A stretch of 27,558 nt of DNA from Ilumatobacter sp. (GTDB taxonomy: Bacteria > Actinomycetota > Acidimicrobiia > Acidimicrobiales > Ilumatobacteraceae), in the NCBI GenBank assembly GCA_018666235.1, contig JABJAB010000009.1:1-27558 (forward strand). The letters are read 5' to 3'. The translations under genes were made by a program, and so were the position numbers. The notes under the pieces are model-generated. The model did no database searches, was not told where the DNA came from, and saw nothing but the letters and a program-made list of their open reading frames with translations. Positions 1 through 7,571 of the stretch are shown here, one piece after another (the stretch's first letter is position 1; the number at the start of each line of letters is the position of its first letter).

Positions 1-87
1 ACCACCGAAGGCCCCCGTTGCGTTGTGCTCGACAACCACGTCATGGACGAAGTTTGCAGCAGTCGGCGGGTTTGACGTTTCGGCCAT
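1..87 (-). CDS. glnS: Glutamine--tRNA ligase, N-terminal fragment (runs off left edge)
   Basis: Only the first 29 codons are inside the window, reading leftwards from an ATG at 87. The peptide begins MAETSNPPTAANFVHDVVVE and ends HNATGAFGG. The block NFxxDxVxEHNATGxFGG resembles the segment of bacterial glutaminyl-tRNA synthetases that lies just before the class I signature region (TRFPPEPNGYLHIGH), which would fall outside the window. The gene follows the exopolyphosphatase stop by 83 nt on the same strand, so it could be the last gene of the minus-strand array or have its own promoter. The frame stays open upstream of this ATG, so an earlier start is possible. Many actinobacteria make Gln-tRNA indirectly with GatCAB, so a direct GlnRS would be of some note. 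The call rests on recognising a short N-terminal pattern and is moderate at best. Confidence 0.5.
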   Translation of the reverse strand, partial: MAETSNPPTAANFVHDVVVEHNATGAFGG

Positions 88-170
88 GTCGCCCAGTATG
101 CCCAGCTCCGGTGCAACGAACGGCAATGCGCCAAGCACCTCACGATCATCACCCAGCGCGGGCGGGGAGG

Positions 171-1757
171 TCACTCTGGGTGCTGGCTCGGAGCTGGGGC
201 AACGATCTCGACGTCGACGCCGAGCGCAGCTGCCAGCAGGTGAGCCCGTTCACGAGCGGCATACACCTCAAGGTCAAGGTCGTCGGCGCCATCGGCAACC
301 GGTTCGATCCGCATCCAGCCGTCATCGATGTGAACGCGCATCGTCTGTACAACGCGAGCGTGGCGACGGTCGAGACCAATTGCCACACGCAACATCCCGG
401 CGAGCTGTCGAACGAGCCGTTGATCATCCACGCTCAAGGCGGCGAACTCCGGATGCTTCTCGCTCGGTCGCGACTTGCGGTGGTAACGCGCCACGACAGC
501 GATCAGCTCGATCTCATGCTCAGTAAAGCCAGTCAGCTGCTCGCTGTTCCTGATCACGTAGTACGAGTGCTTGTGATGACTTGAGTGACTGATGAAGAGT
601 CCAACGTTGTGAACGATCGCCGCCGCCTCGAGCAGCTCACGGGCGCCATCATCGAGTCCATGGAGCGCACGGGAACGATCGAACAGCTGGCCGGAGAGCA
701 GCGCCGTGTGTTCGGCGTGTTCCGGGTCAGGGTCGAGTTGCCGAGCGAGCCGCAGCAAGTTTGCTCGCCGCAAGTCGCGCAAGTCGCGTCCTGACTGATC
801 AGCGAAACGATCGAACAGAACGCCTTCGCGCAGCGCGTAGTCCGAGATGGTCATCACCTCGAGTTCGTAAACGGCAAACACCTCATCGAGCAGGAGGGCC
901 CCGCCGAGGATGATGTCAGCGCGCTTGTCGTCGAGGCCGGCAACGCGGCTCCGGTCCTTGGCCGAGATCACTCGCTCGACCACCGCAGCAAGCTCGGCAG
1001 CGGTGAACGTGACACCGTTCATCTGTCGCACGTCGTCACCACGTTCTGCTGCCGCCATCGCAGCAATGGTCGTGGCCGTCCCTGAACTGCCGATGGCGAT
1101 CTCGGGCTGATGGCCGCCGAGCTCACTACCGACCAAGGCCAGTGCCGCTCGAACGTAGTGCCGGCAGTCATCGACTTCCTGCGCCGTGGGCCGCCTCCCG
1201 TCAGCGATGGCCTCGCTGAAGAACCGCTCGGTCAGGCGAATCGCACCGAGTTTCATGCTGCGCGCCTCGATCGGATCGGCGCCTTGCCCGACGAGGAACT
1301 CCGTGCTCCCTCCGCCAATGTCGACAAGCAGCAGCCGCTGGTCGAAAACGGGAAGCGCCTGCAGCACACCGAGGTGGATGAGTCGGGCTTCTTCGAACCC
1401 GCTGATGACCTCAATCTCGATGCCGGTCAGTTGACGAGCCCGATCGAGAAAATCGTCGCGGTTCGCGGCCTCACGCACCGCGCTCGTCGCAACGGCAACC
1501 AGATCGACATCACCGAAGCTCGTGGCGACCTGCGCCATGCGCTCGAGTGCAGCGAGGCCACGTTCGATGGCGTCGGGGGCGAGGAGCTTCATCTCGCCGC
1601 CGCCTTGGCCGAGGCGCACCGTTTCCTTCTCACTTGTCAGGATCTCGAAGCCACCATGCTCAGCCAGCCGAGCGACGACGAGGTGCATTGAGTTTGTGCC
1701 GATATCGATCGCTGCCTTGATCAGGGTCGGCCCCGCACTCGGCGGTTCAGAACTCAT
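171..1757 (-). CDS. ppx: Exopolyphosphatase / guanosine pentaphosphatase (Ppx/GppA family)
   Basis: A 528-residue cytoplasmic Ppx/GppA phosphatase that removes terminal phosphate from polyphosphate and/or converts pppGpp to ppGpp. It has the actin-like ASKHA fold: phosphate-1 motif DIGTNS at residues 18-23, phosphate-2 motif VDIGGGSTEF at about 145-154, and a glycine-rich GSSGTATT segment near 223-230. The C-terminal part (about 340-528) is the HD-like helical domain. Its usual HD pair reads HN (383-384), followed by a histidine-rich HHKHSYY stretch that is common in this family. Length fits the long, HD-containing subgroup (about 500 residues). The ATG at 1757 lies 9 nt after the stop of the kinase-like gene, without an obvious Shine-Dalgarno, which suggests co-transcription and possibly translational coupling. 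Family assignment is secure; the preferred substrate cannot be read from sequence. Confidence 0.93.
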   Translation of the reverse strand: MSSEPPSAGPTLIKAAIDIGTNSMHLVVARLAEHGGFEILTSEKETVRLGQGGGEMKLLAPDAIERGLAALERMAQVATSFGDVDLVAVATSAVREAANRDDFLDRARQLTGIEIEVISGFEEARLIHLGVLQALPVFDQRLLLVDIGGGSTEFLVGQGADPIEARSMKLGAIRLTERFFSEAIADGRRPTAQEVDDCRHYVRAALALVGSELGGHQPEIAIGSSGTATTIAAMAAAERGDDVRQMNGVTFTAAELAAVVERVISAKDRSRVAGLDDKRADIILGGALLLDEVFAVYELEVMTISDYALREGVLFDRFADQSGRDLRDLRRANLLRLARQLDPDPEHAEHTALLSGQLFDRSRALHGLDDGARELLEAAAIVHNVGLFISHSSHHKHSYYVIRNSEQLTGFTEHEIELIAVVARYHRKSRPSEKHPEFAALSVDDQRLVRQLAGMLRVAIGLDRRHARVVQTMRVHIDDGWMRIEPVADGADDLDLEVYAARERAHLLAAALGVDVEIVAPAPSQHPE

Positions 1758-1766
1758 CGAGGCAGT

Positions 1767-2831
1767 TCAGGTGTCGGCGGCATGTGCTGCGGACAGCTCG
1801 ATCGAGGCACCGATCCGGTCGTACAGACCTTGCAGATCGACGCCCTCGGTGCTCTTCTGACCGCGGACGTAACGGGCGTAGACGCCGTGGATGATGCAGG
1901 CGGTCTTGAACGAGTTGAACGAGCGGTAGTACGGCAGGTTCGACAAGTCTGCGCCGGTCTTGTCAGCATAAAACGAGGTGAGTTCGTCGCGGGAAGAAAA
2001 GCCCTCGATCGCCGTCGCCGCATCGCCAAGCGCCGCATGCGGATCGGTCGGCTCCGCCCATGCGTTGAGCGCGTACGCGAAGTCGGCGAGTGGGTCCCCC
2101 AGGGTTGCGATCTCCCAGTCGAGTATCGCCACGATTTTGCCGTCGGAACTCACCATCGAGTTGTGTACGCCATAGTCGCCGTGCACGACGCGGCCCGGGC
2201 CTTGTTCAGGCATCTTGTCGAGCAACCACTCGTGCAACTCGTGCACGCGAGGGTCGTCATAATCAGCGGCTTCAGCCGATGCCGTCCACGATCCATACCA
2301 GGTGCGGAGTTGGCGACCGACGTATCCGTCCGGTCGACCAAGTTCGCCGAGCCCAACGTCGGCGGGATCGACGGAGTGGATGCTCGCGAGCACGGACATG
2401 AACGACTCGCCCACGCGACCGCGTGCAGCAAGGTCAAGATGCTGCGCGGTATCGGTTCCGTTGTACAAAGCGCTGCCGCCCACCTTGGCCATGACGTAGA
2501 AATGACGGTCGCACACCGCACGGTCGTCGCAGTAGCCGACCGGCTCAGCGACAGGAATGCCGACCGGGTGAAGCGCCTCGATGATCCGGTACTCGCGGAA
2601 CATGTCGTGTGCCTTCGGCAGGAGGTCGCCCTGCGGGGGCCTGCGAATGACGAACTCAGCGCCGTTGCTGTCGGCCAGCAGGTACGTCAGATTGGAGTGA
2701 CCGCCCGTGAGGCGAGTCCACCGACAAGGCGGCACGACTCGAGTGTGAGCGGCCAACCACGGCTCAACCAGCGACACATCGAATCCAACGGGCGTCTCAC
2801 TGTTGTCCACGTGTGCAGTGTTGCCGATCAC
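1767..2831 (-). CDS. ACAD10/11- and LvaA-like acyl-CoA kinase (APH-fold phosphotransferase)
   Basis: A 354-residue protein of the aminoglycoside-phosphotransferase/choline-kinase fold. The nucleotide-binding half holds a glycine-containing loop near 42-48 (LTGGHSNLTY) and the IRRPP strand near 62-66. The catalytic loop is HGDYGVHN at 217-224 (Asp219, Asn224), and the metal-binding motif is LDWEIATLGDPLAD at about 237-250. The DWE-x-A-T-x-G-x-P-L-x-D form is typical of the kinase domain of mammalian ACAD10/11 and of Pseudomonas LvaA, which phosphorylate 4-hydroxyacyl-CoA thioesters, and is not typical of antibiotic-resistance enzymes. It sits 42 nt after an SDR and downstream of a CoA ligase, a combination also found in the lva (levulinate) operon, so a role in acyl-CoA catabolism is likely. 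The chosen start is GTG at 2831; no strong ribosome-binding site is visible. Substrate unknown. Confidence 0.85.
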   Translation of the reverse strand: MIGNTAHVDNSETPVGFDVSLVEPWLAAHTRVVPPCRWTRLTGGHSNLTYLLADSNGAEFVIRRPPQGDLLPKAHDMFREYRIIEALHPVGIPVAEPVGYCDDRAVCDRHFYVMAKVGGSALYNGTDTAQHLDLAARGRVGESFMSVLASIHSVDPADVGLGELGRPDGYVGRQLRTWYGSWTASAEAADYDDPRVHELHEWLLDKMPEQGPGRVVHGDYGVHNSMVSSDGKIVAILDWEIATLGDPLADFAYALNAWAEPTDPHAALGDAATAIEGFSSRDELTSFYADKTGADLSNLPYYRSFNSFKTACIIHGVYARYVRGQKSTEGVDLQGLYDRIGASIELSAAHAADT

Positions 2832-2873
2832 GCCCGCGATCGAACAACTCGCCGGTAGCAGATTCCCAGATCC

Positions 2874-3725
2874 TCAGAGCTTGGGTGCGATGGCGTCGCC
2901 CGGCAACGGACCGTCGCCGGACAGGGCCCTCTGGAAGCGACGCATCCCAGTGAGCCAACGATCCACGTCCGTTGCCTTGCGCTCGACGTAGGTCTGCACT
3001 TCGGGGTGCGGCAACACGTGGAAGCGTTCTTCGCGCATCGCGTCGAGGCAGACCTGCGCAACGTCGTCGCTGCTCAACACACCGTCACCGGATGCCACCC
3101 CGCCCTCAAAATCGTCGGGGTCATCACCGATGTCGGCTGCTCCGCCAAGGTCTGGGCTATTTGCCACGATGTTGGTGGCGACCGCCTGCGGGCACAGCAC
3201 CGACACGCGGATTCCCTGGTGATGGTGGCTGACGCTCAGCCACTCGGCGAGCGACACCGCGGCACCTTTGGTCACCGAATACGCCAGTGACCCAATCTGT
3301 GTCAGGAGTCCGGCCGCTGACGCCGTGTTGAGCAGGTACCCCTCACCGCGAGCGATCATGGACGGGAGCACGGCACGCGCGGCATAGATGTGGCTCATCA
3401 CATGCACGTCCCACATGTGATCGATGCGCTCGTTGGAATCTTCGAGACCGCCAACGGTCACGTAGCCCGCGTTGGAGACGAAGACGTCGATGGGGCCATG
3501 CGCCGCTTCGGTGGCCTCGACCATTGCGACAATCGCCGCTTCGTCACGCACGTCGATCTCGAACCCGGTACCCCCGACGTCGGCCGCAACACGGTCGGCA
3601 GCAGCACCGTCGAGGTCGGCAACCACAACGTGACGAGCCCCCTCGCGGTGGGCGGCTCGAGCAAGTGCCTCTCCGATACCCGACCCGCCGCCGGTGATGA
3701 TGATGACTCGATCCTTGAGTTCCAT
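2874..3725 (-). CDS. SDR family NAD(P)-dependent oxidoreductase
   Basis: A 283-residue classical short-chain dehydrogenase. The Rossmann motif TGGGSGIG is at residues 11-18, and an Asp in VADLD (about 37) after the second beta-strand favours NAD(H). NAG is at 85-87 and the catalytic Ser136, Tyr149 (YSVTK) and Lys153 are all present. The C-terminal part after residue 200 is longer than in minimal SDRs and contains an acidic segment. It lies between the benzoate-CoA-ligase-like gene and the ACAD11-type kinase gene on the same strand, so it is probably part of the aromatic/acyl-CoA operon. It could reduce or oxidise a hydroxy- or ketoacyl-CoA intermediate (inference). The ATG at 3725 sits only 2 nt from the end of a strong palindrome (3728-3756), leaving no room for a normal ribosome-binding site. 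Confidence 0.9.
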   Translation of the reverse strand: MELKDRVIIITGGGSGIGEALARAAHREGARHVVVADLDGAAADRVAADVGGTGFEIDVRDEAAIVAMVEATEAAHGPIDVFVSNAGYVTVGGLEDSNERIDHMWDVHVMSHIYAARAVLPSMIARGEGYLLNTASAAGLLTQIGSLAYSVTKGAAVSLAEWLSVSHHHQGIRVSVLCPQAVATNIVANSPDLGGAADIGDDPDDFEGGVASGDGVLSSDDVAQVCLDAMREERFHVLPHPEVQTYVERKATDVDRWLTGMRRFQRALSGDGPLPGDAIAPKL

Positions 3726-3727
3726 AG

Positions 3728-3756
3728 GACGACATCGTGCCAGGCACGACGTCGTC
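3728..3756. repeat. 29-nt near-perfect palindrome, REP-like copy 2
   Basis: Arms GACGACATCGTGCC and GGCACGACGTCGTC flank a single central A, giving 13 of 14 complementary pairs (mismatch at 3734/3750). It fills most of the spacer between the ligase stop and the SDR start and ends 2 nt before that ATG. In RNA it would form a very stable stem. Its outer GACGAC/GTCGTC and inner GTGCC/GGCAC parts are the same as in the palindrome at 7543-7571, so the two are copies of one element type. Confidence 0.85.
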
Positions 3757-3769
3757 GCCCGGCACCGAA

Positions 3770-5290
3770 CTATCGGAGCTTGAATCGTTGGATCTTGCCA
3801 GTCGCCGTCTTGGGCAGCGCGTCGACGAACTCGTAGCGCTTCGGGCGCTTGTATCCAGCCAGACGTTCACGACAATGTTCGATCAGATCCTCAGCCGATG
3901 CCGAGCTGCTCGCGGCAGCCACCACAAAGGCGACGGGACGCATGACCCCCTGGTCGTCCGCCTGTCCGACAATGGCTGCTTCCAGCACTGAGGCGTGCTC
4001 GATCAATGTTGCCTCGACCTCGGCCGGCGACACCCATTCGCCCCCGACACGCAACATGTCATCGACGCGACCCAAGTACGTGTGGAATCCGTCGGCATCG
4101 CGGGCGTACAGGTCGCCGGTCCGCATCCACTCCCCTTCGAACGTCGCCCGGGACATCTCGGAGCGACACCAGTAGCCCGACGCCACCGAGGGACCACGTA
4201 CCAGCAGTTGGCCGGGCACATCAATCGGCTGGTCGTTGCCCGCGTCGTCGACGACTCGCACCTTGTAGCCCGGGACGGCTTTGCCGCTCGTGCCGGGTTT
4301 CGTCGAAGCCGGCGTGTTCGACAGGTAGATGTGCAGCTGTTCGGTCGAACCAATGCCGTCAAGGATCGTGACGCCGAACCGGTCCCGAAAGCGCTCGAAC
4401 GTCTCAGCGGGCAGCGCTTCGGCTGCGGAGACGCCGAATCGCACCGAGGCAAACGTGTTGTCGGCGATGTCAGAGGCGAGCAACGCTGCATAGAACGTCG
4501 GGATGCAGAAAAAGAGCGTGACACCGTGGTCAGCAACTCGCGTCGCAACACCTTGTGGTGTTGGCGGGCGCGACGGTTCGAGCACGACGGTGGCGCCGAC
4601 CGAAAACGGAAAGGTGAGCGAGTTGCCGAGGCCATAGGCATGGAACATCGGACCAACGGAGTAGCAGACGTCGTCGGCTGTGATTCCCAGCACCTGGTCT
4701 GCGTATGTCTCACACGTCGCAGGGATATCGGCGTGACGGTGCATCGCCAGCTTGGGCGCGCCCGTGGACCCGGATGTGCACAACCAGAAGCCGGGCGACT
4801 CAGCCCACGTGCCATGAGGAGCTCCGTCGCTGCCGTCACCGGCTCGAAGGAAGTCAGCCCAGCCGATCACGTCGGTCTCAGACGCTCCCGTCGTCACCAC
4901 GCGGCCCAACTCAGGCGCAACAGCACGCAGATCACCAAGTGCGTCCTCGCGCTCGGTCGAGATGAGCAGAACCCGCGCGCGGGCGTCGGCCACGATCACG
5001 CCGAGGTCACGGCCAGGCAGCAGCGGGTTCATCGCCACAGGCACGGCGCCAATTCGCATCGCGCCCAAGAATGCAGCGACGAACTCGATCGAGTCCAGCA
5101 TCGCCAGCGCAACACGTTCCTCGGGGCGAACACCGTGGGATCGCAGCGCCGCAGCCATTCGCTCGATCAAGCCGAGTACCTCGACGTAGGTGTACTCGGC
5201 ATCGCCCTGCCGGATCGCGACGCGACCACCGTCGCCGTTGTCGATGTGTCGGTCAACGAGCCATTCGCTCACATTGAAGTGGTCGTGCAT
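3770..5290 (-). CDS. Benzoate-CoA ligase family protein (AMP-forming)
   Basis: A 506-residue ANL-superfamily enzyme that would activate benzoate or a related aromatic acid to its CoA thioester with ATP, the entry step of the box pathway. Visible motifs are the P-loop TSGSTGAPK at 172-180, an aromatic-acid ligase block around FHAYGLGNSLTFP (216-228), DGIGSTEQLHIYLSN near 311-325 (close to the DGIGSTEMLHIFLSN form of benzoate-CoA ligases), TGD at 391-393, and the catalytic lysine Lys499 in KTATGKIQR. A much longer upstream reading frame exists, but the ATG at 5290 is chosen because AGGAGG stands 7 nt before it and the protein then begins at the family's usual point. It starts 1 nt after the stop of the alpha/beta hydrolase, indicating translational coupling. 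Benzoate specificity is likely but not proven. Confidence 0.9.
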   Translation of the reverse strand: MHDHFNVSEWLVDRHIDNGDGGRVAIRQGDAEYTYVEVLGLIERMAAALRSHGVRPEERVALAMLDSIEFVAAFLGAMRIGAVPVAMNPLLPGRDLGVIVADARARVLLISTEREDALGDLRAVAPELGRVVTTGASETDVIGWADFLRAGDGSDGAPHGTWAESPGFWLCTSGSTGAPKLAMHRHADIPATCETYADQVLGITADDVCYSVGPMFHAYGLGNSLTFPFSVGATVVLEPSRPPTPQGVATRVADHGVTLFFCIPTFYAALLASDIADNTFASVRFGVSAAEALPAETFERFRDRFGVTILDGIGSTEQLHIYLSNTPASTKPGTSGKAVPGYKVRVVDDAGNDQPIDVPGQLLVRGPSVASGYWCRSEMSRATFEGEWMRTGDLYARDADGFHTYLGRVDDMLRVGGEWVSPAEVEATLIEHASVLEAAIVGQADDQGVMRPVAFVVAAASSSASAEDLIEHCRERLAGYKRPKRYEFVDALPKTATGKIQRFKLR

Positions 5291-5291
5291 G

Positions 5292-6098
5292 TCATTCCTC
5301 CTGCTCGGCTGGCACTGCCGAGCCATGTTGATCGTAGAACGATGCGATGAGCGCAACGACTTGATCTGGTTCGTCGTGGTGCAACACGTGTCCGCCGCGC
5401 TCGACGCGATGCAGCCCAGCGTTTGCACCGATTGCATCGACGGTCTCGGTGAGTTGGGCATCGGTGGCGTACTCATCTCGCGTGCCCTGCACGACCAATA
5501 CCGGACACTCGATGTCGCGGATCAGCGGACGAATGTCCCAACTGGCGAACTCGTCGCTGACCCATCCTCCGCTCCACGCCTCGAACACTGCGCCGGGCGC
5601 GTCGTGGTGGCGGCTGAGCGCCGTCACGAAGTGCGCACGCCCTGCCCGCATCGTGCGAATCGACTCGACGCACACGTCCTCAACCCAGGTATGCGCTGCC
5701 AGCACCACCACACTTTGACATGGGCCGCTCGTCGCTGCCTGGATCAGAGCGATCGAGCCCCCATCTGAATGACCGACGAGGGTTGGCGACTCGATGCCGA
5801 CTCGGCCGATCAATCCGTCGAGCACTGCGGCTTCCTGGTGGAGCCAATCCGCCGGCCACGGGCCGCTCGGGGCGGGAGTCGAGGCTCCGTGGCCAGCGCG
5901 CTCGTAGGCCATGACCGTCGCCCCCGTGGATCGGTGGACTGCAAACGGAACATCGCGCCACTGTCCGATCGAACCGAGACCATCGTGCAGGAGCACGATC
6001 GAAGCTGCTCCGTCGCCCCACGTTGCTGTGCGTAACCGCGCGCCGTCGACATCGACGAAGGCGATCGAGGCAGCTGGATCGAGGTCCGGAGCCGGCAC
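5292..6098 (-). CDS. Alpha/beta hydrolase in the box operon
   Basis: An alpha/beta-hydrolase-fold protein of about 268 residues. Counting from the GTG at 6098, the nucleophile elbow GHSDGG places Ser at about 111. The acid is likely the Asp of GTRDEY (about 208) and the histidine lies in RGGHVLHHDE (about 237), so the triad is complete. The HDG segment (about 38-40) would give the oxyanion hole. The frame is open further upstream to an ATG at 6191, but that start would overlap boxB by 86 nt. The GTG at 6098, 7 nt after the boxB stop, gives tight operon spacing and is preferred, although its ribosome-binding site is weak. Unassigned alpha/beta hydrolases occur in other benzoyl-CoA clusters. 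A thioesterase, lactonase or ring-fission clean-up role is possible, and the true substrate is unknown. Confidence 0.85.
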   Translation of the reverse strand: MPAPDLDPAASIAFVDVDGARLRTATWGDGAASIVLLHDGLGSIGQWRDVPFAVHRSTGATVMAYERAGHGASTPAPSGPWPADWLHQEAAVLDGLIGRVGIESPTLVGHSDGGSIALIQAATSGPCQSVVVLAAHTWVEDVCVESIRTMRAGRAHFVTALSRHHDAPGAVFEAWSGGWVSDEFASWDIRPLIRDIECPVLVVQGTRDEYATDAQLTETVDAIGANAGLHRVERGGHVLHHDEPDQVVALIASFYDQHGSAVPAEQEE

Positions 6099-6105
6099 GC
6101 GCGGA

Positions 6106-7521
6106 TCAGATCCGGACGTACTCGAAGTCGACGGCTTGAGTGTTGATCCCCGTGGAAGGCGGAGCGATCCATCCAGCCATCTCACCAACACCCATCGCGG
6201 GCTTCATCAACGATCCGACGTGGCGTCGCTCGTCGTCGCTTGGCAGCCATTCGTCACGTCGCTCGGTCCACTCGTCTGCACTGATCAAGTCCCCTGCGGG
6301 TGTCACCGCGGCGTCACGGAACGCCCCGACCTCGCGGTTGAATCCGACATGGGGCAGCGACAACTCAACATCAATGCCCTGTTCGGCCAGCGTGCGGTTC
6401 CAGCGACGGACGCCCTTCTCGCAGTCGATCGTGTACTCGTTGCGAAGCTCGTGATTGACGAGCGCACGAGCCGACAACGTTTCGGCGGCGATTGCTCCGT
6501 CGACGACGGTCAGGAATTGTTCCTCGCCGGACAGCAGCACGTGGTCATCGTCGTATTTGTCCTCGCCGAATCGGCCCTTCAACCCGGCGGCGTAGTAATT
6601 GGCCGCGTTGGTCGATCGTTCAGAACCAAAAAGGTCGAGCGAGACCGAGTAGTGGAAGTTGATGTAGCGCTGCAGCGTGTTGAGGTTGATCCCCCCAAGG
6701 GCGGTGACGTCGTCGGTGTCATGCTCGTTCATCAGTTGCGCCGTGCGTTGCACCACACGACCGACGCCCGTGGCGCCCACAAACATGTGGTGCGCCTCTT
6801 CTTTCAACATAAAGTCGCAAGTCCGGCTCAGCGGGTCAAACGCCGACTCGCGCAACGCTCCAAGTTGATACTTGCCGTCGCGATCGGTGAAGTAAGTGAA
6901 CATGAAGAATGACAGCCAGTCAGGCGTCTCTTCGTTGAACGCCCCGAGGATGCGTGGGTGGTCTTCGTCGCCCGAGTTCCGTTCGAGCATTGCATCGGCC
7001 TCGTCACGTCCGTCCTTGCCGAAATAGCGGTGCAGGAGGTACACCATCGCCCACAGGTGGCGGCCTTCTTCGACGTTGACTTGGAAGAGATTACGAAGGT
7101 CATAGAGAGACGGCGCTGTGGCGCCGAGGTGCCGTTGCTGTTCGACTGATGCGGGCTCGGTATCACCCTGCACCACGATGAGACGGCGGAGATCGGTGCG
7201 GAATTCGCCGGGCACCTCCTGCCAGACGGGTTCACCCTTGTTGTCGCCGAAGCCGATGGTGCGGTCGGGTTGAGCTTCGCTGAGGAAGATGCCCCACCGA
7301 TACTCGGGCATCTTCACGTGGCCGAAGTGCGCCCACCCTTCCTTTCCAACGTCGACAGCCGTCCGCAGATACACGTCTTTTTCTTGGAAGCCGGACGGCC
7401 CCATGTCAGACCACCACTCCTGGAAGCGAGGCTGCCAGTTCTCGAGCGCCCGTTTCAGCCGGCGATCGTCAGCCAGGTCGACGTTGTTCGGGATCCGCTC
7501 GTTGTAGTCGATGTTGGTCAT
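6106..7521 (-). CDS. boxB: Benzoyl-CoA 2,3-epoxidase oxygenase subunit BoxB
   Basis: A 471-residue diiron oxygenase subunit that converts benzoyl-CoA with O2 to 2,3-epoxybenzoyl-CoA. The start MTNIDYNERIPNNVDLADDR is the characteristic BoxB N-terminus (Y-x-E-R-I-P-N-N-V-x-L). Metal-binding helices are visible as NVEEGRH (about 149-155) and LKEEAHHMF (about 239-247), the paired ExxH arrangement of ferritin-like diiron enzymes. Length matches known BoxB proteins (about 470-475). BoxB normally takes electrons from the NADPH reductase BoxA, which is not found in this window. The gene lies 50 nt downstream of boxC, and most of that spacer is a 29-nt palindrome. The alpha/beta hydrolase follows immediately. 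The assignment is very strong. Confidence 0.96.
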   Translation of the reverse strand: MTNIDYNERIPNNVDLADDRRLKRALENWQPRFQEWWSDMGPSGFQEKDVYLRTAVDVGKEGWAHFGHVKMPEYRWGIFLSEAQPDRTIGFGDNKGEPVWQEVPGEFRTDLRRLIVVQGDTEPASVEQQRHLGATAPSLYDLRNLFQVNVEEGRHLWAMVYLLHRYFGKDGRDEADAMLERNSGDEDHPRILGAFNEETPDWLSFFMFTYFTDRDGKYQLGALRESAFDPLSRTCDFMLKEEAHHMFVGATGVGRVVQRTAQLMNEHDTDDVTALGGINLNTLQRYINFHYSVSLDLFGSERSTNAANYYAAGLKGRFGEDKYDDDHVLLSGEEQFLTVVDGAIAAETLSARALVNHELRNEYTIDCEKGVRRWNRTLAEQGIDVELSLPHVGFNREVGAFRDAAVTPAGDLISADEWTERRDEWLPSDDERRHVGSLMKPAMGVGEMAGWIAPPSTGINTQAVDFEYVRI

Positions 7522-7542
7522 GAGCTGGCTCGTTTCTCGAAG

Positions 7543-7571
7543 GACGACTTGGTGCCTGGCACCAAGTCGTC
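7543..7571. repeat. 29-nt perfect palindrome, REP-like copy 1, between boxC and boxB
   Basis: Arms GACGACTTGGTGCC and GGCACCAAGTCGTC are fully complementary (14 of 14) around one central T. The element directly abuts the boxC stop codon (7572-7574) and leaves 21 nt before the boxB start. It has no downstream T-run on either strand, so it is not a typical intrinsic terminator. It could instead protect the boxC mRNA 3' end, give an RNase processing site, or partially attenuate transcription. It resembles the element at 3728-3756. Confidence 0.9.

Noticed and set aside
18..584. Plus-strand ORFs at the left end (188 and 167 residues)
   Set aside because: They lie antisense to the exopolyphosphatase gene and the glnS-like start, have no recognisable motif, and show the composition of a shadow frame.
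1767..2831. Aminoglycoside resistance gene
   Set aside because: The fold is shared, but the DWEIATLGDPLAD motif and the catabolic neighbours point to the ACAD10/11-LvaA kinase group.
1782..2858. 358-residue plus-strand ORF
   Set aside because: Exactly antisense to the APH-fold kinase gene, which has clear catalytic motifs; the ORF has none and results from GC-rich codon bias.
3995..5350. 451-residue plus-strand ORF
   Set aside because: Antisense to the benzoate-CoA-ligase-like gene and rich in Arg/His without motifs.
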